A DNA stretch of 64,000 nt from Archangium lipolyticum (GTDB lineage Bacteria; Myxococcota; Myxococcia; Myxococcales; Myxococcaceae), in contig NZ_JANKBZ010000005.1 of assembly GCF_024623785.1 (NCBI RefSeq), forward strand, positions 434,001-498,000, given 5' to 3'. Positions within the stretch are counted from its first letter, which is position 1. The number at the start of each line of letters is the position of its first letter. This document shows positions 16,432 to 25,197 of this stretch, piece after piece. A model generated the notes under the pieces. That model did no database searches. It was not told where the DNA came from and was given only the letters and a program-made list of their open reading frames with translations. The translations under genes and the position numbers were made by a program.

Positions 16432-18690
16432 GTGAAACGCTCGATTCTTCTCCTCGCGGCGCTCGCCGCGCTCTTGATGCTGGCCGCTACAGGTGTGGTG
16501 CTGTGGCGCCACGGCGTACCGCCTGGACGGGAGGCCCACCCGCGGCTCGAGGCGGTGGGCCCGCGTCTGACGAGCAACCAGACGTCACAGCCGCTCGCCG
16601 TCCATGGCGAGGGGCTGGTGCCGGGGCTGCGCCTGGTGCTGGGGCCCCCGCTGTCGCGCGAGCTGCCGCTCACGGTGCTGGACTCGAGGCATGCCTACAC
16701 GCGCCTTCCCTCGGACCTGGGCATCGCGGCCGAGCAGGTGCAGGCGGTGGTGACGGCGCGGCTGGCCGGGTCTCCAGAGGAGGAGACCGGGGGAGAGGCG
16801 AGCCTCACCGTGGTGAATGACGCGGCCTTCCCGGACCTGACGGCGATGGTGCTCGCGCCGGATGGACGCACGCTGTTCATCGCCTCGCCGCCGACGGACA
16901 CGGTGTTCGCGCTGGACGTGGCCAGCGGGCGTGTGGAGCGGCTGGCCGCTGGAGATGGGCCGAGCGCGCTCTCGACATATGAGGATTCGGGAGGGCGTCC
17001 GTGGCTCGCGGTGGCCCACCGCTGGGAAGGGGCGCTGCGCCTGTATGCGCTGGGTGTGCCCGGGAACGCACCGCGCGTGCTACCCGCGCCGGCCGGGGCG
17101 CTGGGGCTCGCGGTGGATGGGGCTCGCGGCGTGGCCTTCGTGGCCGAGCACGTGCGGGACTCGGTGCACGCGCTCTCGTTGGAGGACGGGCGCGAGGTGT
17201 GGACGGCCCGGGTGGATCCGAATCCCCGGGAGCTGGCGCGCTGGAAGGGGCTGCTCGCGGTGGGGAGCCTGCAGACGGGGCAGGTGGAGCTGCTGCGGCA
17301 GGAGGACGGCGCGCCCGTGTCGACGCTGGTGCCCCGGCCGGGCGTGCCCATCATCGGAGGGGCGACGGAGCGCTTCTCCGCGCAGGTGATGGGAGGCAAG
17401 GCCGCGCGGGGACTGGTGGCCTCGGAGAAGCTGGGGCGCCTCTTCCTGGCGAGCCTGGGGCCCAACGTGGGGCCCAACGCCGAGCGCATGGAGGTGAGCC
17501 CCAACGGCGGCGTGGCGGAGTTGGAGCCGGAGCGCGGTGAGGTGGTGCGGCACCGGGGTTTCGGGGCGGGCATCACCGAGGGCCTGGCGCTCGATGACGG
17601 GGCGGGGCTGCTGTACGCGGCGGACGTGGGGCTGGGAGTGGTGCGCGTGCTGGATGCGCGCCGGCTGGAGGTGCTCCAGGAGGTGGCCATGCCCCTGCCG
17701 GAGGGCACGCCGCTGGTGAGGCCGGCGGCGGACTTCGGGACGGCGAGGCGGGCCGGAGTGGAGCTGCACTCGGGGCCGAGGTCGCTGGTGCTGGCTCCGG
17801 ACGGGCGCGCCCTCTACGTGCTCAACCGGCACACGGGGACGGTGGCGGTGGTGGACGTGTCCGAGGCGCGGACTGGCCGAGCTCGGGTGGTGCGGCAGTG
17901 GCCGGTGACGGAGATGCGCACGCAGGCGAAGCGGCGGTTGGGGCAGGTGCTCTACTACGCGGACCTGGGGCGCACGGCGATGAGCTGCGATGCGTGCCAC
18001 CTGGAGGGCCACACGGGGGGCGTCTTCTTCGAGAAGACGCGGCCGATGCGGATCTACCGCTCGCCCACGGCGCTCGGCAGCCGCGACACGCCGCCGTACT
18101 TCACCCCGGCGAGCACGTTCAGCCTGGCGGAGACGATGCGTACGGTGGGCGGACGCAACCGCTTCCACAACCCGAACCTCACGGACGCGGAGGTGGAGGC
18201 GCTCACCCTGTACGTGTCCCTGATGTCCACGCCGCCCAACCCCTTCCGGGACGAGCACGGCGGGCCGCCGGAGACGGTGGAGTTGCCGGACGGGCGGCGC
18301 GGGAGGCCGGCGGTGGGACGGGAGCTCTTCGAGGGGAAGGGCGGCTGCACCGGGTGCCACCCGGCGCCGCTCTTCACCACGGACCAGGATCCGAAGACGC
18401 GCGGGCGCTTCCAGGAGGTGGGGACGCCGAATGCGCTGCCATTGAGGTTGGAGCAGCAGGACCTGGTGCCGGGATTCGCGCCGCCGTCACTGGTGGGGGC
18501 GTGGGACATCTGGCCGATGCTGGGCAGCGGGGCGGCGGGCTTCGAGGTGCGTGACGGCAACCGATTGGTGGTGGGCACGCGGTTCGCGCTGCGCGCGGTG
18601 GTGGAGATGTCCGGCCCCGCGCACGGGAACATGAAGGCGCTCACGCCCGAGGAGCAGGACGACCTGCTGGCCTGGCTCCTCACGCTGTAG
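16432..18690 (+). CDS. Membrane-anchored beta-propeller protein with two c-type haem sites
   Basis: About 752 residues from the GTG at 16432, which gives a clean signal or anchor (MKRSILLLAALAALLMLAAT). A GTG at 16405 is an alternative preceded by a better Shine-Dalgarno-like AAGGTGGA. The middle half is a beta-propeller with YncE/NHL-like repeats (SLVLAPDGRALYVLNRHTGT). The C-terminal third holds two haem-attachment motifs, CDACH near residue 519 and CTGCH near residue 639, in a di-haem peroxidase/MauG-like layout. It should act in electron transfer or oxidation in the periplasm. No cytochrome biogenesis or partner dehydrogenase is next to it, so substrate and partner are unknown. Confidence 0.85.
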   Translation: MKRSILLLAALAALLMLAATGVVLWRHGVPPGREAHPRLEAVGPRLTSNQTSQPLAVHGEGLVPGLRLVLGPPLSRELPLTVLDSRHAYTRLPSDLGIAAEQVQAVVTARLAGSPEEETGGEASLTVVNDAAFPDLTAMVLAPDGRTLFIASPPTDTVFALDVASGRVERLAAGDGPSALSTYEDSGGRPWLAVAHRWEGALRLYALGVPGNAPRVLPAPAGALGLAVDGARGVAFVAEHVRDSVHALSLEDGREVWTARVDPNPRELARWKGLLAVGSLQTGQVELLRQEDGAPVSTLVPRPGVPIIGGATERFSAQVMGGKAARGLVASEKLGRLFLASLGPNVGPNAERMEVSPNGGVAELEPERGEVVRHRGFGAGITEGLALDDGAGLLYAADVGLGVVRVLDARRLEVLQEVAMPLPEGTPLVRPAADFGTARRAGVELHSGPRSLVLAPDGRALYVLNRHTGTVAVVDVSEARTGRARVVRQWPVTEMRTQAKRRLGQVLYYADLGRTAMSCDACHLEGHTGGVFFEKTRPMRIYRSPTALGSRDTPPYFTPASTFSLAETMRTVGGRNRFHNPNLTDAEVEALTLYVSLMSTPPNPFRDEHGGPPETVELPDGRRGRPAVGRELFEGKGGCTGCHPAPLFTTDQDPKTRGRFQEVGTPNALPLRLEQQDLVPGFAPPSLVGAWDIWPMLGSGAAGFEVRDGNRLVVGTRFALRAVVEMSGPAHGNMKALTPEEQDDLLAWLLTL

Positions 18691-18752
18691 CGTTTCCTCT
18701 CAAATTCCGATGTGGACTCCGTTCTGGAAATCCTGAGGGCCGTGAACCTCTC

Positions 18753-20003
18753 TCACTTCCGCTTCGTCCTGGCCGCCGTCTTCCGGGCCAGCTTCTTCTC
18801 CGGCGCGGGCTGCTTGCGGCGGCGGGGAGCGGAGCCCGCGGGAGGCTTGCCCTTCCTGTCGAAGAACGCGTCGAAGATCTCACTGCCCGTCAGCCACGAG
18901 GGCGACGTGGGCGCCGGGGCGACGTAGACGTTGCCGTCATCGTCCTGGCGCAGCACGAGCACTTCCTCCTGCTCCAGCCCTGGCAGCGTCATGGCCGAGT
19001 GGGTCGTGGCGACGAACTGGAGCCGGGGGAAGACGGTCTTCAGCGCGGGAATCAACGCGGCCTGCCAGCGCGGATGCAGGTGCAGATCCAGCTCGTCGAT
19101 GAGGACCAACCCCTCCATCTTCTCTGGCGCCACCGGCCGGCCCGCCTCGAGCAGGATGTGGCCGATGAGGTCCGCCAGCCACGCGATCGCCCCCTGGTAC
19201 CCCTGCGACAGCCACGTGGCCGGAATCTTCACCTTGTGGCCACCCAGGCGGAACTCGAAGCAGTGCGCATCCACCAGGTCCTGCCGGGTGCGGACGATGC
19301 CGTGGCTCTTGAGCTCCAGGTCGATGACGCCCGGCACGAGCTTGCCCTGGATGAGCACCTGCCGCAGCACGCGGCTGAAGGCCTTCGCCTGGGCGGGCTC
19401 GAAGACGTCGGCGAACCCGGTGGCGATCAGGTTGCCCTGGCCGAAGAGGTTCTCCAGGCGCTGCTTGATGGGGTCCGAGAGGCCTTCCCCCTGGATGATG
19501 GACTTGGGGTGGGGCAGGGCACGCGCCGTGCCGTAGCCCGCGACGAACCAGTCCGGCAGCTGCGTGCGCCGCGCCTCGCGGATGGGATCGAAGACGAGCG
19601 TGTGCTCGACGCCCACGTACCTCGAGCTGCCCACCAGCTCACGCCAGGTGTTCTTGGCCGCGATGGAGCTCCTCACGAAGGGCGCCAGCGAGTGCTTCGT
19701 CTCCAGGCCCGGGTAGCTCCGGGCCTTGTGCCCCTCCTGTCCGAAGGTGAACTCGGCGCCGATGAGCATCAGCTCCGTGGAGGGCTGGCGCCGGTCCGGC
19801 AGCGAGGTGACGTCCGCGAGCTCGCTGCCCAGCGAGGAGCCGCTCGCCGCGAGCGCGATGGCCTGGAGGATGGTCGTCTTGCACAGCCCATTCTCCCCGA
19901 CGAGGACGGTCCAGGGACGGATCTCCCCATCGTCGCGGGTGAAGGAGATGGCGACATCCCGCAGGAGCTTGAGGTTCTGGAGCGTGAGGCTGCGCAGGTA
20001 CAT
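18753..20003 (-). CDS. AAA/ABC-type ATPase with altered Walker A motif
   Basis: A 416-residue SMC/RecF-like ATPase of the AAA_15/AAA_21 type. The ATG at 20003 is chosen because MYLRSLTLQNLKLLRD is the canonical start of this fold; the longer open frame upstream is not protein-like. Walker A reads GENGLCKTT (36-44): Cys41 stands where GENGxGKT has glycine. The ABC signature-like LSQGYQG is at 265-271, Walker B is LVLIDELDLHLHP (Asp303, Glu304) and the switch His is in ATTHSAM (His335). The C-terminal 40 residues are very basic. No nuclease, TOPRIM or reverse transcriptase gene adjoins, so it is a solitary ATPase. It may act in defence or DNA metabolism, but nothing local proves this. Confidence 0.85.
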   Translation of the reverse strand: MYLRSLTLQNLKLLRDVAISFTRDDGEIRPWTVLVGENGLCKTTILQAIALAASGSSLGSELADVTSLPDRRQPSTELMLIGAEFTFGQEGHKARSYPGLETKHSLAPFVRSSIAAKNTWRELVGSSRYVGVEHTLVFDPIREARRTQLPDWFVAGYGTARALPHPKSIIQGEGLSDPIKQRLENLFGQGNLIATGFADVFEPAQAKAFSRVLRQVLIQGKLVPGVIDLELKSHGIVRTRQDLVDAHCFEFRLGGHKVKIPATWLSQGYQGAIAWLADLIGHILLEAGRPVAPEKMEGLVLIDELDLHLHPRWQAALIPALKTVFPRLQFVATTHSAMTLPGLEQEEVLVLRQDDDGNVYVAPAPTSPSWLTGSEIFDAFFDRKGKPPAGSAPRRRKQPAPEKKLARKTAARTKRK

Positions 20004-20139
20004 GCGGAGGGCCGCCGGGAACGGGTGCTTTCCCCACCATATCCTCACCCGAGGGTCTTGTGGGCATCCGCGAGACATTGGCCCACCATTCTCCGGGGCT
20101 TGCGCTCCACGCGGGGGCTGGGTTCTACAATCCCACCGA

Positions 20140-21735
20140 ATGAGCACCCTCCCGCGGATCACCTGGTTGTTGGTTCCCGTGCTGCTGCTGTCGTGCTCCG
20201 ACTCGGGCCTCTACGCCCTCGACGGGCGGGGCCCCAGCGGCAAGGACAGGGCGGACTTCTCCGGGAACGTCTGCGTGCCGCTGGCCGGCGGCGAGGCCTT
20301 CCCCGTCAAGGTCCTCTTCGCCGTGCAGGGCGGGGCGGGGCTCCCCGAGGACATGAAGGGGTCCGTCTCCGAGGCCCTCGGCACGCTCGCCAGCCGCTTC
20401 TCCGTCCCCTACATCAAGTTCAGCCTGGTGGCCTTCCACACCGTGGCCACGGGCCTGCTGGGCCGCTTCGACGACGCCACCGCCCTGCAGGCCTCCGTCC
20501 CGCGCTACGCCACCTACCAGGAGTCGGGGCCCACCAGCATGCGCTCGGCGCTGAAGCTGGCCAAAAGCATCCTCTCCGGAGACATGCAGACGAGCTGCCC
20601 CGGTGACGTGGCCCGCACCCGCTACCTCGTCGTCCTGGTGGTGACGAGCGAGGACCTCAGCTGTGAGAGCCCCGTCTTCAACGCCGGCATCGACTCGCGC
20701 TGCAGCAACCTGCCGGACTCCGCGTCCTGCAGCCAGTGCGAGCTGGCCGCCGTCACCGGTGAGCTCAAGGCGCTCGCCCAGCAGTTCGGCGCTGGCGAGG
20801 TGACGGTGCAGCCCGTCTACGTGCGCAACACGGCCGAGCCCCACGCCGCCGCCCAGGTGGCCGCCATCGCCAATGCTGGGGGCACCGAGGCGGTGACGAC
20901 GGACTTCGTCAGCCTGCCCACCGCGCTCGGCGGCCTCGACTACGCGTCGCTGCAGAGCAACCTGAAGATGAAGCGCTTCCTGGCCTTCAACCGCAACGTG
21001 GTGGTGCGTGCCGGCCAGTTCCTCCCCGACAGCGATGGCGACGGGGTGGCGGACGCGGACGAGCTGGCACGCGGCCTGGATCCGACGATCCCCGACAGCG
21101 ACCAGGACGGGGTCATGGACGGCATCGAGCTGCGCATGGGCCTGGACCCCACGCCGGGCCACGTGGACCCCATCCCCAACTGCAACTCGGCGCTGGACGA
21201 GGACGGGGACCGGCTCAACACCTGCGAGGAGCGCGTGCTGGGCACCGACCCCTGCGTGGGCGACACGGATGGCGACGGCCTGCCGGACCTCGTCGAGGCC
21301 CTCTCCAACACCAACCCCCTGATCGCCGAGGCGCTGCTGGACAGCGATCGCGACGGCATCCCCAACATCACCGAGGTGGAGGCCCATGGCGATCCCCTCA
21401 GCGCCGACATCGCCTTCCAGACCGAGCGCGGCTACGGCTACTCCCTCTCCGAGGCCGAGCCCACCGCGGACGGCCGCGCCTGCTACGCGGTGCGCGCGGA
21501 GAACGTCACCCTCGTCCCCACCCTCGAGCGGCCCAACCCCATCTTCCCCGGCCGTCGCATCCCCGCCGGCACCAACGACATCTACCTTTATATGCAGGTG
21601 GGCCGGGACAACGACCCACGCGGCTCCGGCATCGGCGCGCTCTACATCCGCTCCCTGCGCTACTCCGAGGAGGAGGGCCGCACTCCCGCTGGCACCCTCA
21701 CCTTCACTCCTGACGATTTCATCCTGGGGACTTGA
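20140..21735 (+). CDS. VWA-like/thrombospondin type-3 lipoprotein with lost metal site (VWA lipoprotein 1)
   Basis: A 531-residue lipoprotein (lipobox LLSC in LVPVLLLSCSDSG). Residues about 45-300 form a von Willebrand A-like fold, but the MIDAS position reads VKVLFAVQGGAG where its paralogues have IDQSGSM and LDASQSM, so the DxSxS metal site is gone. Thrombospondin type-3 calcium repeats follow (DSDGDGVADADE, DSDQDGVMDGIE, DTDGDGLPDLVE, DSDRDGIPNITE). The last about 105 residues share a pattern with the two VWA lipoproteins downstream (GYGYSLSEAEP, GRACYAV). Probably an outer-membrane-anchored surface protein for adhesion or cohesion. CglD-type gliding adhesins have a related VWA plus type-3 design, from memory. 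Confidence 0.85.
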   Translation: MSTLPRITWLLVPVLLLSCSDSGLYALDGRGPSGKDRADFSGNVCVPLAGGEAFPVKVLFAVQGGAGLPEDMKGSVSEALGTLASRFSVPYIKFSLVAFHTVATGLLGRFDDATALQASVPRYATYQESGPTSMRSALKLAKSILSGDMQTSCPGDVARTRYLVVLVVTSEDLSCESPVFNAGIDSRCSNLPDSASCSQCELAAVTGELKALAQQFGAGEVTVQPVYVRNTAEPHAAAQVAAIANAGGTEAVTTDFVSLPTALGGLDYASLQSNLKMKRFLAFNRNVVVRAGQFLPDSDGDGVADADELARGLDPTIPDSDQDGVMDGIELRMGLDPTPGHVDPIPNCNSALDEDGDRLNTCEERVLGTDPCVGDTDGDGLPDLVEALSNTNPLIAEALLDSDRDGIPNITEVEAHGDPLSADIAFQTERGYGYSLSEAEPTADGRACYAVRAENVTLVPTLERPNPIFPGRRIPAGTNDIYLYMQVGRDNDPRGSGIGALYIRSLRYSEEEGRTPAGTLTFTPDDFILGT

Positions 21736-21755
21736 GCCCCCAGGTGTAGGGTTCT

Positions 21756-21776
21756 CCCCCCAGGCCTGTTGGGGGG
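21756..21776 (+). other. GC-rich hairpin between VWA lipoprotein 1 and the calcium-repeat gene
   Basis: A CCCCCCA arm and a TGGGGGG arm are separated by a seven-base loop, about 20 bp after the stop at 21735. No T-run follows, so it is a weak terminator candidate that may only attenuate read-through. Confidence 0.4.
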
Positions 21777-21900
21777 GCCGCCCCCCATCCGTTGTCCTTC
21801 AGGCCTCTGGCCATGTGCAACCCCGCGAAATTCCAGCCCTTCCCCAGGCCCGGCGGACGGATCGGCTCTTGCTAATGGCCCGGTGCTGAAAGGAGTCACC

Positions 21901-23214
21901 ATGAAACTCGCTCGCATTGTCCCCGTGCTCACCATGGGGGTGCTCTTCCTGATGCCGACCCCGGCGCCGGCCCAGACCAACGGCGCGGACAACCCGGAGT
22001 GCCTGGGTACCCAGTGTGGCCGTCCCAAGGAGGAGGGCGGCGGCTGCGGATGCGGTTGTGGCTGCTCCGTCTGGGTGGCCTACACGGACGACGGCAAGAC
22101 GCTGTCCTACACGGATGACGGCGACGGCGACGGCAAGTCGGACGGCAACGACAACTGCCCCTTCTCCTCCAACCGCGGCCAGGAGGACGACGACAGCGAT
22201 GGGGTGGGCAACGTCTGCGACAACTGCTCCACGCTGGCCAACCTCCAGCAGAAGGACGCGGACGGCGACGGCATCGGCGACGACTGCGACCCAGATCAGG
22301 ACAACGACGGGGTGCCCGGCGCCAGCGACAACTGCCCGTTCGTCCCCAACCCCAAGCAGGAGAACCTGGACGGAGACGCGTTGGGCGACGTGTGCGACGT
22401 GGACGATGACGACGACACCGTCCTGGACGGCGACGACAACTGCCCGCGCGTGAAGAACACGGACCAGAAGCTGCCGGACGACCGCAGCCTGTGCAACGTG
22501 GACCGCGACGGGGACAACGTCCTGGACAGCTTCGACAACTGCCCCGCCCTGGCCAGCACCAACCAGCACGACACGGACGGGGATGGCGTGGGCGACCCGT
22601 GCGATCCGGACAAGGATGAGGACAGCGTCCTCAACGAGAAGGACAACTGCCCCGCCAACGCCAACACCGACCAGGCGGATGACGACGGGGACCACGTGGG
22701 TGACGTGTGCGACGCGCGCTACTGCGTCGTCATCGACCCGCAGCACCCCGAGAACTGCCTGGATCCGAAGTCCCCCTTCACCGTACACGGCGGTGGCACG
22801 CTGGCGCTGAAGAAGGGCGAGCAGGTTCGCCTGCCCCTGTTCGCCAACCGCAATGGCGTGGCCATCGAGTACACTTGGACCGTCACGAAGCGTCCCGAGG
22901 GCTCCAAGTCCGTGGTGGAGAACCCCCAGGGCGCGGTGACCATGAGCCGCCACTGGGAGTACGCCTATGTCGACGGCAACAAGCCCACCTTCACCGCGGA
23001 TCAGGATGGCGACTACGTTCTCCAGCTCCGCGCGAAGCTGGCCTTCGATGACCGGGCCTACCCCGGCCGCCGCGAGTCCGTCTCCGAGCTGGCCCTCCAG
23101 GTGTCCAACACGAGCGTCAGCGGTTGGAACTGCTCCGCCTTCCCCGCCACCGGTGGGGGGCTCGCCCTGGGCGCCGCCCTGGTTGCCCTGCTGCGCCGCC
23201 GCCGGCGCTCCTGA
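21901..23214 (+). CDS. Thrombospondin type-3 repeat protein with MYXO-CTERM-like tail
   Basis: A 437-residue secreted protein. The signal peptide ends at APAQ. A cysteine-glycine run (CGCGCGC, residues 49-55) comes next, followed by about seven Asp-rich calcium repeats of the DNCP type (DGDDNCPRVKNTDQ, DSFDNCPALASTNQ, EKDNCPANANTDQ), which bind Ca2+ in thrombospondins. Residues about 290-400 form a beta-sandwich-like domain. The tail NCSAFPATGGGLALGAALVA followed by LLRRRRRS has the Cys, hydrophobic helix and Arg cluster of the MYXO-CTERM signal used for surface anchoring. A strong Shine-Dalgarno (AAAGGAG) precedes the ATG. From memory, a myxobacterial cohesion protein (MtsC) has this design, but I cannot confirm orthology. 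Confidence 0.85.
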   Translation: MKLARIVPVLTMGVLFLMPTPAPAQTNGADNPECLGTQCGRPKEEGGGCGCGCGCSVWVAYTDDGKTLSYTDDGDGDGKSDGNDNCPFSSNRGQEDDDSDGVGNVCDNCSTLANLQQKDADGDGIGDDCDPDQDNDGVPGASDNCPFVPNPKQENLDGDALGDVCDVDDDDDTVLDGDDNCPRVKNTDQKLPDDRSLCNVDRDGDNVLDSFDNCPALASTNQHDTDGDGVGDPCDPDKDEDSVLNEKDNCPANANTDQADDDGDHVGDVCDARYCVVIDPQHPENCLDPKSPFTVHGGGTLALKKGEQVRLPLFANRNGVAIEYTWTVTKRPEGSKSVVENPQGAVTMSRHWEYAYVDGNKPTFTADQDGDYVLQLRAKLAFDDRAYPGRRESVSELALQVSNTSVSGWNCSAFPATGGGLALGAALVALLRRRRRS

Positions 23215-23244
23215 GTCCCGTCGTTCCAAGGAGGTCCGCACCCG

Positions 23245-25197
23245 ATGCGCCGCCTGAAACTCCAGTCGCTGCTCGTGGCGGGCCTCCTGGCCCTGTCGGG
23301 CTGCACCGATACGCTCGTCGAGCCGCTCTCGCAGGAGCAGTCCAACGTCGATGACCGGCTCACCCTCAAGGGCCGGGTGTGCTCCAGCACGCCCGACCCG
23401 AGCGGCTTCCCGGTGAAGGTGGTCATCGTCATCGACCAGTCCGGCAGTATGTGCGTGTCCGACCCGCCGGGCTCGCAGGAAGGCACCGGCTTCTGCCAGC
23501 GTCCGGAGATCCTCGCCCTCGGGCAGGGCACCGACGAGCCCGCGCGGGTGCGGGCCCTTCGCCGGCTGGTGCGGCAGTTCCGTGCGCAGCCCAACGTGCA
23601 GGTCTCCGTCGTCCCCTTCGAGACGAACATCCGCAACCCCTGGCCCGGCAGCACGGGCAACCGCTTCGCCCGGCCCACCACCGCCTCCGGCATCGACACG
23701 TACATCGGCGGGTTGCAGAGCCAGCTGGGCAAGGGCACGGACTACCAGGGCGCGCTCGCCGAGGCCTACAAGGTCATCTCCGGTGACATCACCGACGTGG
23801 CGAAGACGCGCCCCGCGGAGCTGCCGCGCACCCGCTACGTCGTCGTCTTCCTCACCGACGGCACGCCGTACCCGCGCTGCTCGGCCAACGACTCCCTCGG
23901 CCAGTACGCCTCGCCGGATCAGCCGGATCTGACGTGGGAGGACTCGGCCAGCGCGCGCGAGTTCTGCAACCTGATGGACCCGGCGGATCCGGATGCCATC
24001 ACCGGCTACATCGCGGGCACGGACCGCAACCAGAACTTCCAGCTCTTCAGCTACGTGCGGCAGCTCATGGAGCTCAAGGAGCAGCACAACGTGGGCGACA
24101 TCCGCATGCACACGGTGCTCCTCTTCAACGAGGAGTCCGTGCGCCTGTGCGGCCCCATCTGCCAGGACCTGTACGGCGTCTACCCGGGCGTGGACCCGGC
24201 CCGCTATCCGCAGGAGGCCAAGAAGATCTCCTCCTGGCTGCTCAAGCGCTTCGCGGAGATGGGCGGCGGCGTGTACCAGGAGTTCAACAACAGGACGGAG
24301 ATCTCCGAGCTGGGCCTGGGCGCGCTGGACTACTCGTCCTTCGCCTCGCGCAACGTGATGAAGACGCTGATGGTGCAGTCGCTCTCCGCGGTCCCGGGCC
24401 TGGAGTCGCGCGAGCCGGACAGCGACGGGGACGGGGTGGCGGACACCCAGGACAACGGCTTCTCCCTGGGCACCAACACCTTCACGGAGGACAGTGACGG
24501 AGACTGCTTCGGCGACGGCTTCGAGGTGCTGCGCTCGGACCAGGGCTTCAAGGCGGCCAACACCAAGGACACGCGCGGGTGCGATCCTCAATCCCCGCTG
24601 ACGCCCAGCTGCCGGTGCGCGGACACGGATGGCGATGGCCTCTCCCAGTACGCCGAGGCGTACCTGAAGACGCACTCGGGTATCGTGGACAGTGACGGCG
24701 ACGGCGTGCCGGACCAGCTGGAATCCCGCTACGGGTTGGATCCGCTTGCCCCCAACGCGTCCGGCATCGACACGGACGGGGATGGGATTCCGGACGAGCT
24801 GGAGCTGCGCTCGGAGAGCAACCCCACGCGGCGGGACCGGGCCTTCTACGAGCGGCAGGGCTACCAGTACGAGGTCGAGGCCGAGGTGCAGTCCAACGGC
24901 CGCGTCTGCTACGACTTCACCGTCTCCAACCTGCAGCTCGTCACGCCGCCCTCGCGCGCGGGCATGCAGCAGGGCTTCAACCTCTTCAAGGTGTGGTTCG
25001 CCGAGGCGCCCGAGAGTGGCGTGGCCACCGACTACGGTGTCTGGCGCACCGCCTGTGCCTGGGCCCAGTACGCGCCGCCGAGCGTGCGCGCGCCGCTCGG
25101 CCCCGAGCTGACGCTGGAGGACGGCAACTTCGTGAGACCGGACCAACTCAACGAGGACACCGAGTACCGCAACCGCTGCGTGGGAGCCCGTCCATGA
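23245..25197 (+). CDS. VWA/thrombospondin type-3 lipoprotein 2
   Basis: A 650-residue lipoprotein with lipobox LSGC (residues 17-20). The VWA domain carries an intact MIDAS (VIVIDQSGSMCVS) and the second motif FLTDGTPYPRC, so metal-dependent ligand binding is likely. It has extra cysteines absent from VWA lipoprotein 3. Calcium-type repeats follow (DSDGDGVADTQD, DTDGDGLSQYAE, DSDGDGVPDQLE, DTDGDGIPDELE). The C-terminal domain begins GYQYEVEAEVQSNGRVCYDF and matches those of the other two VWA lipoproteins. AAGGAGGT lies about 10 bp before the ATG. The stop overlaps the next start as ATGA. A surface-exposed adhesin or cohesion factor is the most likely role (inferred). Confidence 0.87.
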   Translation: MRRLKLQSLLVAGLLALSGCTDTLVEPLSQEQSNVDDRLTLKGRVCSSTPDPSGFPVKVVIVIDQSGSMCVSDPPGSQEGTGFCQRPEILALGQGTDEPARVRALRRLVRQFRAQPNVQVSVVPFETNIRNPWPGSTGNRFARPTTASGIDTYIGGLQSQLGKGTDYQGALAEAYKVISGDITDVAKTRPAELPRTRYVVVFLTDGTPYPRCSANDSLGQYASPDQPDLTWEDSASAREFCNLMDPADPDAITGYIAGTDRNQNFQLFSYVRQLMELKEQHNVGDIRMHTVLLFNEESVRLCGPICQDLYGVYPGVDPARYPQEAKKISSWLLKRFAEMGGGVYQEFNNRTEISELGLGALDYSSFASRNVMKTLMVQSLSAVPGLESREPDSDGDGVADTQDNGFSLGTNTFTEDSDGDCFGDGFEVLRSDQGFKAANTKDTRGCDPQSPLTPSCRCADTDGDGLSQYAEAYLKTHSGIVDSDGDGVPDQLESRYGLDPLAPNASGIDTDGDGIPDELELRSESNPTRRDRAFYERQGYQYEVEAEVQSNGRVCYDFTVSNLQLVTPPSRAGMQQGFNLFKVWFAEAPESGVATDYGVWRTACAWAQYAPPSVRAPLGPELTLEDGNFVRPDQLNEDTEYRNRCVGARP

